Source of the DNA: JBEKHI01 sp050012355
GTDB lineage: Bacteria > Actinomycetota > Actinomycetes > Streptosporangiales > Streptosporangiaceae
NCBI GenBank assembly: GCA_050012355.1
Contig: JBEKHI010000261.1
Span: forward strand, 1 to 11,997
DNA length: 11,997 nucleotides
Direction of reading: 5' to 3'
Positions 7,608 through 11,997 of this stretch are shown in pieces. Under the pieces are notes generated by a model. The model made no database searches. It was not told the origin of the DNA and was given only the letters and a program-made list of their open reading frames with translations. Each line of letters opens with the position of its first letter. The first letter of the stretch is position 1. A program made the position numbers and the translations under genes.

Positions 7608-8051
7608 TCAGTCTCGCTTGCCTGCGGTTTCGTCTTCTTCCTCGGTGACGTCGGTGTCCGAGGTGTCCTCGACGTCCTGGGTGGTCTCCTGCTCGGAGTC
7701 CTCTTGCTCGTCTTCTTCCTCCGGCTCATCCTCGGGGGCGTCGTCCGAAGGCTCGCCCTCGCTGATGACATCCATGATCGCCCGCTTCATGAAGCGGGCC
7801 TCGACGCCGGGTGCCATCTCAAGCACCACGTCATCGTCGTCGACCGCGATCACGGTGGCGTACATGCCCGCGGTGGTCCGGACCCGGGCGCCGGGGGTGA
7901 CCGTCCTCTGCTGCTGCTGGATCCGCTGCTGCTTCTGTCGTTGCGGGCGGATCATCAGGAAATAGAAACCCACGAAGACGACCACGATCAGGATCAGGAA
8001 CGTGGGGTTGCTGCTCGATGTAGCCGCAGCGGCTGTAGCCATAGTGCCCAT
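7608..8051 (-). CDS. yajC: Preprotein translocase subunit YajC
   Basis: The 147-residue small membrane partner of SecDF has one TM segment (about 17-33, FLILIVVVFVGFYFLMI). It is followed immediately by the family signature RPQRQKQQR (35-43) and a small beta-rich domain (VTPGARVRTTAGMYATV and VVLEMAPGVEARFMKRAI, to about 96). The tail is unusually long and acidic: 27 of residues 98-147 are Asp or Glu. The first ATG is at 8051 and an in-frame ATG lies three codons later. GGAAGG at 8063-8068 is 11 nt before the first ATG, slightly long but usable. It is first in the yajC-secD-secF-apt group, with a candidate promoter 45-73 nt upstream. Confidence 0.95.
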   Translation of the reverse strand: MGTMATAAAATSSSNPTFLILIVVVFVGFYFLMIRPQRQKQQRIQQQQRTVTPGARVRTTAGMYATVIAVDDDDVVLEMAPGVEARFMKRAIMDVISEGEPSDDAPEDEPEEEDEQEDSEQETTQDVEDTSDTDVTEEEDETAGKRD

Positions 8052-8095
8052 CAGCGGGGCATCCTTCCAAAGTGACTGTGCGTGCCAACCTGCGA

Positions 8096-8124
8096 AGTGT
8101 AGCGGCGCGCGTTTAAACTACCAA
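8096..8124 (-). promoter_or_regulatory. Candidate promoter for yajC-secD-secF-apt
   Basis: On the minus strand, TTGGTA (8119-8124) and TACACT (8096-8101) are separated by exactly 17 nt. Each matches 4 of 6 bases of the sigma-70-type consensus. They lie in the 85-bp gap between the ruvB stop and the yajC start. The spacer contains the palindrome GTTTAAAC (8111-8118). Transcription would start about 35-40 nt before yajC. This is prediction only. Confidence 0.5.
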
Positions 8125-8136
8125 CAGCCTAGAGCC

Positions 8137-9204
8137 TTAGTCGAAGAGTGATGACATTCCATCAGAACGAGGCGGCTCCATCCCTAGGTGCTCCCAGCCC
8201 GCCCTAGTGGCGACCCGGCCGCGCGGGGTCCTGGCCAGCAGGCCAAGCCGCACCAGGAAGGGCTCGGCGACGACCTCGACGGTCTCGGACTCCTCCCCGA
8301 GCGCCACCGCCAGCGTGGACAGCCCCACCGGACCGCCGCCGAACTTGCGGATCAGCGCGTCGAGTACCCCCCGGTCCAGCCGGTCAAGCCCGAACGTATC
8401 CACCTCGTACAGCTCCAGCGCCGTCAGGACGATATCCCTGGTGACCACGCCGTCGCCCTTGATCTCCGCGTAGTCCCTGACCCGGCGCAGCAGCCGGTTG
8501 GCGATCCGCGGCGTGCCCCGCGACCGGCCAGCCAGTTCGTCGGCGGCGTCGTCGAGTATCTGGACGCCAAGGAGCGAGGCGGACCGGCGGATGATCGTGC
8601 CGAGCTCGTGCGGCTCGTAGAAGTCCATGTGCGCGGTGAAACCGAACCTGTCCCGCAGCGGCGCGGGGAGCAAACCGGCCCGGGTGGTGGCTCCGACCAG
8701 CGTGAACGGGGCGATCTCCAGCGGTATCGCGGTCGCGCCCGGGCCCTTGCCCACGATGACGTCCACCCGGAAGTCCTCCATCGCGAGGTAGAGCATCTCC
8801 TCAGCGGGGCGGGCCAGCCGGTGGATCTCGTCGATGAAGACCACCTCGCCCTCCTGCAAGGTGGACAGCACGGCGGCTAGGTCGCCGGAACGCTCGATCG
8901 CCGGGCCGCTGGTAATCCGCATCGGCGCGCCGAGCTCGGCCGCCACGATCATCGCGATAGTGGTCTTGCCCAGGCCGGGCGGGCCGGACAGCAGCACGTG
9001 GTCCGGTGGCCTGCCCCTTCGTAGCGCCGACCGCAGCAGCAGGGAGAGCTGCTCGCGGACCCTCATCTGGCCGACGAAATCCTCTAGCTTCTTGGGGCGC
9101 AGCGCGGACTCGATGGCCCGGTCGTCGACGTCGGCCAGCGGGGAGACGAGCTTGCGCGCCTCCAGCGCGGCTTCCTCGGCCGCGGTCAGCTTGGCCTCAT
9201 CCAT
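8137..9204 (-). CDS. ruvB: Holliday junction branch migration ATPase RuvB
   Basis: The 355-residue AAA+ motor forms hexameric rings on either side of RuvA and pumps DNA through Holliday junctions. Walker A is GPPGLGKTT (74-82), Walker B VVFIDEIHR (121-129), the sensor-1 region LVGATTRAG (169-177), and the arginine-finger segment LRDRFG (183-188). The C-terminal winged-helix domain contains RTPRGRVATRAGWEHLG. An N-terminal extension of about 30 residues precedes the conserved ALRPKKLEDFVGQ, as is common in actinobacteria. The ATG at 9204 lies inside the end of ruvA (8-nt overlap), so the two are probably translationally coupled. All key ATPase motifs are intact. Confidence 0.98.
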   Translation of the reverse strand: MDEAKLTAAEEAALEARKLVSPLADVDDRAIESALRPKKLEDFVGQMRVREQLSLLLRSALRRGRPPDHVLLSGPPGLGKTTIAMIVAAELGAPMRITSGPAIERSGDLAAVLSTLQEGEVVFIDEIHRLARPAEEMLYLAMEDFRVDVIVGKGPGATAIPLEIAPFTLVGATTRAGLLPAPLRDRFGFTAHMDFYEPHELGTIIRRSASLLGVQILDDAADELAGRSRGTPRIANRLLRRVRDYAEIKGDGVVTRDIVLTALELYEVDTFGLDRLDRGVLDALIRKFGGGPVGLSTLAVALGEESETVEVVAEPFLVRLGLLARTPRGRVATRAGWEHLGMEPPRSDGMSSLFD

Positions 9205-9802
9205 GCTTGCTCAGTTTCCTGAGCGCCGCCCGCAGCGCGGTGGCCACATCGGGTGTCTCCCCCTCCGATTCCGCCTCCACCGCGGCGACGGCCGCCTCCG
9301 CGTCCCGGGCGGGCCAGCCGAGGTTCACCAGTCCGGACTGGACCTGATCCCGCCAGGATCCGGCCGTGGCCCTCGGGCTGGTGATGGTCGCGGCGTCGCC
9401 GGGGGCACCGAGCCGGTCCTTGAGCTCGAGGACGATGCGCTGGGCGCCCTTCTTGCCGACGCCGGGGACCATGGTCAGCGTGTTCAGGTCCTCGGTGGCG
9501 ACGGCCTTGCGCAGCGCGTCGGGTGAGTGGACGGCGAGCATGGCCAGGGCGAGCCGCGGACCGACACCGCTAGCTGTCTGCAGCAGCTCGAACACGTTGC
9601 GTTCATCGTCGGTGCCGAAGCCGAACAGCGTCAGGGAGTCCTCACGGACGACCAGGCTGGTCGCCACCGTCGCGGTGCTGCCTTCCTTGAGCGTGGCGAG
9701 CGTGTCAGGCGTGCACTGGACGCGCATCCCCACTCCCCCGACGTCGATCACCGCTCCGTCCGGGGTGATCCCGGCGACCGTACCGGTTAGCTGCGCGATC
9801 AT
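9197..9802 (-). CDS. ruvA: Holliday junction DNA-binding protein RuvA
   Basis: The 201-residue protein binds four-way junctions as a tetramer and anchors RuvB. The N-terminal OB domain is about 1-63 (MIAQLTGTVAGI to LTLFGFG). Helix-hairpin-helix motifs are at 74-88 (LLQTASGVGPRLALA) and 109-125 (LTMVPGVGKKGAQRIVL). A loop at about 131-150 leads to the RuvB-binding domain III. The frame is open upstream to 9853, but the ATG at 9802 gives the canonical MIAQL N-terminus and has GAGGAG (9807-9812) 4 nt upstream. It overlaps the ruvC stop as ATGA and overlaps the ruvB start by 8 nt. Confidence 0.98.
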   Translation of the reverse strand: MIAQLTGTVAGITPDGAVIDVGGVGMRVQCTPDTLATLKEGSTATVATSLVVREDSLTLFGFGTDDERNVFELLQTASGVGPRLALAMLAVHSPDALRKAVATEDLNTLTMVPGVGKKGAQRIVLELKDRLGAPGDAATITSPRATAGSWRDQVQSGLVNLGWPARDAEAAVAAVEAESEGETPDVATALRAALRKLSKHG

Positions 9803-10353
9803 CTCGCTCCTCGAATCGTCGCTTGGGCAATCGGGGACCCAGGCCCGCGCCACAGATGGCAGATGGCTAGCGCTAGCGCGTCGGCGGCGTCGGCCGGGCG
9901 CGGCGGGTCGTCCACTCGCAGCAGCCTAGTCACCATCGCGGTCACCTGGTCCTTATCCGCCCGTCCGTTTCCGGTGACAGCGGCCTTGACCTCGCTGGGC
10001 GTATGCAGCGCGACCGGCAGCCCGCGACGGGCAGCGGCCACAATGGCCACCGCGCCCGCCTGGGCCGTTCCCATCACGGTCCGCACGTTGTTCTGGCTGA
10101 AGACCCGCTCGACCGCGACCGCGTCCGGGGTATACCGGGTCAGCCAGTCCTCGATCTCGACCTCGATGGCCAGCAGCCTGGCGGCGATGTCATCGTCGGC
10201 GGGGGTGCGGACGACACCGACCTTGATCAGGGTGAGTGCCCGGCCGGGGGCCCCCTCGATGACGCCGAGCCCGCATCTGGTCAGGCCCGGGTCCACGCCC
10301 ATGACCCTGATCGGCGTGCGCGCGAAGGTCGCGTGCGCGTGGGTGAAGGTCAC
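9799..10353 (-). CDS. ruvC: Crossover junction endodeoxyribonuclease RuvC
   Basis: The 184-residue Holliday junction resolvase makes paired nicks across the junction with two metal ions. All four acidic catalytic residues are recognisable: Asp21 in MGVDPGLTRCG, Glu82 in VERVFSQNN, and Asp155 and Asp158 in PADAADALALAI. The conserved HTPSEVKAAVTGNGRADKDQV is at about 117-137. The GTG at 10353 is chosen because GGAG (10359-10362) sits 5 nt upstream. The later Met18 would remove the first strand of the RNase H fold. This leaves about 16 extra N-terminal residues. It is first in ruvC-ruvA-ruvB, with an SOS box 42 nt upstream of the start. Confidence 0.97.
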   Translation of the reverse strand: MTFTHAHATFARTPIRVMGVDPGLTRCGLGVIEGAPGRALTLIKVGVVRTPADDDIAARLLAIEVEIEDWLTRYTPDAVAVERVFSQNNVRTVMGTAQAGAVAIVAAARRGLPVALHTPSEVKAAVTGNGRADKDQVTAMVTRLLRVDDPPRPADAADALALAICHLWRGPGSPIAQATIRGAR

Positions 10354-10394
10354 GGGCGCTCCGGAGTTATCGGTTCCGCGTCGAATTCCACGCC

Positions 10395-10410
10395 GCGAAC
10401 ATCTGTTCGC
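10395..10410. promoter_or_regulatory. LexA-binding SOS box upstream of ruvCAB
   Basis: GCGAACATCTGTTCGC is a perfect 6+4+6 dyad. It matches the CGAAC-N4-GTTCG LexA box known from mycobacteria and other Gram-positives. It lies in the 117-bp gap before ruvC, just downstream of a candidate -10. A second CGAACAT half-site begins at 10414 but lacks its partner GTTC. The ruv genes are classic SOS targets, so context supports LexA repression and induction by DNA damage. Confidence 0.85.
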
Positions 10411-10415
10411 TACCG

Positions 10416-10421
10416 AACATA
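10416..10421 (-). promoter_or_regulatory. Candidate -10 element for ruvCAB
   Basis: TATGTT on the minus strand matches 4 of 6 bases of TATAAT and fits TAnnnT. It lies 5 nt upstream of the LexA box, which would place the SOS box over the transcription start. I see no good -35 at 16-18 nt, as in many actinobacterial promoters. Confidence 0.4.
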
Positions 10422-10470
10422 CCGGCTAGCGCCCTCGAAGTCCCGCACCAGGCCCGGCGTGGCGATGGCG

Positions 10471-11223
10471 TTAGTCGATCTTCTCCATGACGTCGTCCGA
10501 GACGTTGTAATTGGCGTACACGTCCTGAACGTCGTCGGAGTCATCGAGGGCCTCGAGCAGCCGGAAAACCTTCCTGGCCTGGTCCTCGTCGAGGTCAATC
10601 TCGACGCTCGGCAGGAACGCCGCGTCCGCCGACTCGTAGTCGATGCTGGCGTCTTGCAGCGCCTTGCGCACGGCCACCATGTCGGTCGGCTCGGAGACGA
10701 TCTCGAAGGATTCGCCGAGGTCGTTGACCTCTTCGGCCCCGGCGTCAAGCACCGCGAGGAGGACATCGTCCTCGGTGAGGCTGCCGGTCTTGTTGACGAT
10801 GATCACGCCCTTGCGGTGGAACAGGTACGACACCGAGCCGGGGTCGGCCATCGAACCGCCGTTACGGGTGAAGGCCACCCGGACGTCGGAGGCCGCGCGA
10901 TTGCGGTTGTCGGTGAGCACCTGGACGAGGACCGCGACACCACCGGAGGCATAGCCCTCGTAGGTGATCGACTCGTACTGCGCGCCGCCGGCCTCCTGGC
11001 CGCTGCCGCGCTTGACCGCCCGGTCGATGTTCTCGTTCGGGACCGAGCTCTTCTTGGCCTTCTGGATGGCGTCGTAGAGGGTCGGGTTGCCGGCCGGGTC
11101 ACCGCCGCCGGTCCGGGCTGCCACCTCCACGTTCTTGATCAGCTTGGCGAACAGCTTGCCGCGCTTGGCGTCGACCACCGCCTTCTTGTGCTTGGTGGTG
11201 GCCCATTTGGAGTGGCCGCTCAA
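10471..11223 (-). CDS. yebC: YebC/TACO1-family protein (probable transcriptional or translational regulator)
   Basis: The 250-residue member of the YebC/PmpR/TACO1 family opens with MSGHSKWATTKHKK and continues with DAKRGKLFAKLIKNVEVAAR, VPNENIDRAVKRG and YEGYASGGVAVLVQVLTDNRNR. These are all family hallmarks, and the length is normal. The family has been annotated as DNA-binding regulators and, more recently, linked to translation at difficult sequences; the window does not distinguish these roles. The start is TTG at 11223, the only reasonable start giving the conserved N-terminus, with GAAGGG (11232-11237) 8 nt upstream. It overlaps the pdxT stop as TTGA, so the two are likely co-translated. 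It sits directly before ruvC, the arrangement usual in bacteria. Confidence 0.95.
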   Translation of the reverse strand: MSGHSKWATTKHKKAVVDAKRGKLFAKLIKNVEVAARTGGGDPAGNPTLYDAIQKAKKSSVPNENIDRAVKRGSGQEAGGAQYESITYEGYASGGVAVLVQVLTDNRNRAASDVRVAFTRNGGSMADPGSVSYLFHRKGVIIVNKTGSLTEDDVLLAVLDAGAEEVNDLGESFEIVSEPTDMVAVRKALQDASIDYESADAAFLPSVEIDLDEDQARKVFRLLEALDDSDDVQDVYANYNVSDDVMEKID

Positions 11224-11798
11224 CGTAGTGTCCCTTCAACGATGTCAGCGAAAAGCTTGTGAATCCGCGGGTCCGGGGTCAACTCCGGATGAAAGGCCGT
11301 GGCGAGCAACGGTCCCTGCCGGACGGCGACGATCCTACCCCTGTCGGCGGCGAGAACGGCGACTCCGGCGCCGACGCGTTCCACCCAGGGTGCCCGGATG
11401 AAGACCGCGTGGAATGGCTCGCCGCTTAGGTCGATCGTCTGCTCGAACGAGTCGACCTGCCGGCCGAAGGCATTCCGCCGGACCGTCATGTCGATCCCGC
11501 CGAAGGTCTCCTGCCCCGCTACCCCGTCGGTGATCTCGTCCGCGAGCATGATCATCCCCGCGCAGGACCCGAAGGCCGGCAGGCCCTCTTTGATGAGCTT
11601 GCGTATCGGCTCCAGCACCTCGAAGGCCGTCGCCAGCCGCCACAGCGTCGTTGACTCGCCGCCCGGAATGATCAGCCCGTCCACCGCCTCGATCTCGGCG
11701 GGCCTGCGAACGGCGACGGCGCGGAGCCCGGACTCCTCGACCGCGCGGAGGTGTTCCCGCACATCCCCTTGCAGGGCAAGCACTCCGATAACGGGCAC
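11220..11798 (-). CDS. pdxT: Pyridoxal 5'-phosphate synthase glutaminase subunit PdxT
   Basis: The 192-residue class-I glutamine amidotransferase supplies ammonia from glutamine to PdxS for PLP synthesis. The N-terminus is VIGVLALQGDVREH. The loop PGGEST is at 45-50, the nucleophile Cys79 is in FGSCAGMIML, and the His170/Glu172 pair is in FHPELT, so the catalytic triad is complete. The GTG at 11798 has GAAGGA (11805-11810) 6 nt upstream. It is separated from pdxS by 166 bp with a strong hairpin and overlaps the yebC TTG start by 4 nt. Confidence 0.97.
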   Translation of the reverse strand: MPVIGVLALQGDVREHLRAVEESGLRAVAVRRPAEIEAVDGLIIPGGESTTLWRLATAFEVLEPIRKLIKEGLPAFGSCAGMIMLADEITDGVAGQETFGGIDMTVRRNAFGRQVDSFEQTIDLSGEPFHAVFIRAPWVERVGAGVAVLAADRGRIVAVRQGPLLATAFHPELTPDPRIHKLFADIVEGTLR

Positions 11799-11895
11799 GT
11801 AAGTTCCTTCAGGATCGCGATGTTCGGGCGGTACTCACCGACCCCGCATCTAGTAGAACACCCGGCCGGCAGCCGATGTTCCGTAGCGCGTTTTG
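11799..11895. other. pdxT leader region
   Basis: This 97-nt stretch lies between the pdxT start and the pdxS hairpin. It holds the pdxT ribosome-binding site and two copies of CGATGTTC in the same orientation, about 55 nt apart. I see no convincing -35/-10 pair and no known riboswitch fold. pdxT transcription may rely on read-through of the hairpin or on a promoter too weak to recognise by eye. Confidence 0.4.
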
Positions 11896-11949
11896 CTGGT
11901 GGGTGCTGCACTACCCAGCGAAGAGTGTGGGTGGTGCAGCACCCACCAG
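11896..11949. terminator. Long perfect hairpin after pdxS (terminator or attenuator)
   Basis: Inverted arms of 22 nt (11896-11917 and 11928-11949) match at 21 positions, around a 10-nt loop. It begins 15 nt after the pdxS stop. The single exception is C-A in pdxS-sense RNA but a G-U wobble in the opposite RNA. Each arm contains the 9-nt odd palindrome GTGC(T/A)GCAC. No U-tract follows on the pdxS-sense side, where the bases after the arm are CAAAACGC. The most likely role is partial termination between pdxS and pdxT, or a 3'-end stabiliser for pdxS mRNA. Confidence 0.65.
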
Positions 11950-11964
11950 GAACGGTGGGCTGGG

Positions 11965-11997
11965 TTACCAGCCGCGGCCGGCGTAGTGCTGGTCGGC
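11965..11997 (-). CDS. pdxS: Pyridoxal 5'-phosphate synthase lyase subunit PdxS (C-terminal fragment)
   Basis: The last ten codons read ADQHYAGRGW and end in TAA, in frame with the window edge. The -RGW terminus is typical of actinobacterial PdxS, and the position directly upstream of pdxT supports this. The rest of the gene is outside the window, so nothing can be said about its active site. Confidence 0.8.
   Translation of the reverse strand, partial: ADQHYAGRGW

Noticed and set aside
6994..7965. Long rightward open frame (323 codons) opposite secD and yajC
   Set aside because: It is antisense to well-identified secD and yajC, its Ala/Asp/Val runs mirror the Ser/Ala insert and acidic tail, and it resembles no protein I know.
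8051..8062. Three-codon upstream ORF (ATG CCC CGC TGA) ending in a TGATG overlap with the yajC start
   Set aside because: GGAAGG is directly adjacent to its ATG with no spacing, so initiation there is unlikely; the overlap is probably chance.
9590..9604. Second GAAC...GTTC pair inside ruvA, considered as a LexA box
   Set aside because: The spacing is 7 nt rather than 4 and it lies inside a coding region, so it does not match the LexA site.
10003..11262. 419-codon rightward open frame opposite ruvC and yebC
   Set aside because: It spans two genuine genes and the LexA-box promoter on the other strand; its composition (Val/Gly/Asp/Arg/His) is typical of shadow translation.
11799..11964. Possible riboswitch or PdxR-type operator in the pdxS-pdxT gap
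   Set aside because: Apart from the single long hairpin I see no multi-helix fold, known aptamer core or operator pair.
1..11997. Search for CRISPR arrays, IS ends, tRNA/rRNA genes and toxin-antitoxin or defence genes
   Set aside because: No spaced direct repeats, transposase motifs, tRNA-like folds or accessory genes were seen; gaps are all under about 170 bp and the gene content is core.

Overview
This is a compact, high-GC actinobacterial chromosome segment made of housekeeping genes. The evidence is a strong G/C bias at third codon positions, GTG and TTG start codons, purine-rich Shine-Dalgarno sites, a mycobacterial/Bacillus-type LexA box (CGAAC-N4-GTTCG), a SecD with the Ser/Ala/Pro insert seen in Streptomyces-type SecD, and the gene order pdxS-pdxT-yebC-ruvC-ruvA-ruvB-yajC-secD-secF-apt-rel. 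From memory, the same order is found in Streptomyces coelicolor around relA (SCO1513) and in many related actinomycetes. I cannot name the genus from the sequence alone.

Layout, left to right. A DUF349 coiled-coil protein runs rightwards (1-1172), with its 5' end cut off by the window. Every other gene runs leftwards. They are rel (1261-3819), apt (3900-4427), secF (4435-5721), secD (5721-7604), yajC (7608-8051), ruvB (8137-9204), ruvA (9197-9802), ruvC (9799-10353), yebC (10471-11223), pdxT (11220-11798) and the last ten codons of pdxS (11965-11997). In transcription order the leftward run is pdxS, a long hairpin, pdxT-yebC, a LexA-box promoter, ruvC-ruvA-ruvB, a candidate promoter, yajC-secD-secF-apt, an 18-nt dyad, then rel, ending at a terminator shared with the DUF349 gene. 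No gap exceeds about 170 bases. Most junctions are overlaps or gaps of a few bases (TTGA, ATGA and TGATG junctions), which points to translational coupling.

How the genes work together. PdxS and PdxT form the pyridoxal 5'-phosphate synthase. YebC is a YebC/TACO1-family protein. RuvA, RuvB and RuvC branch-migrate and cut Holliday junctions, and the LexA box places them under SOS control. YajC, SecD and SecF are the accessory complex of the Sec translocon. Apt salvages adenine to AMP, and Rel makes and degrades (p)ppGpp, so those two share purine-nucleotide metabolism.

I found no mobile element, CRISPR array, tRNA or rRNA gene, toxin-antitoxin pair, defence gene or biosynthetic cluster, and nothing that looks like an undescribed system. 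What deserves a second look is regulatory and structural: the LexA box, the 22-nt-arm hairpin after pdxS, the terminator between rel and the DUF349 gene, the dyad before rel with its two competing starts, the low-complexity insert and altered motif in SecD, and the opposite charges of the YajC and SecF/SecD cytosolic tails.
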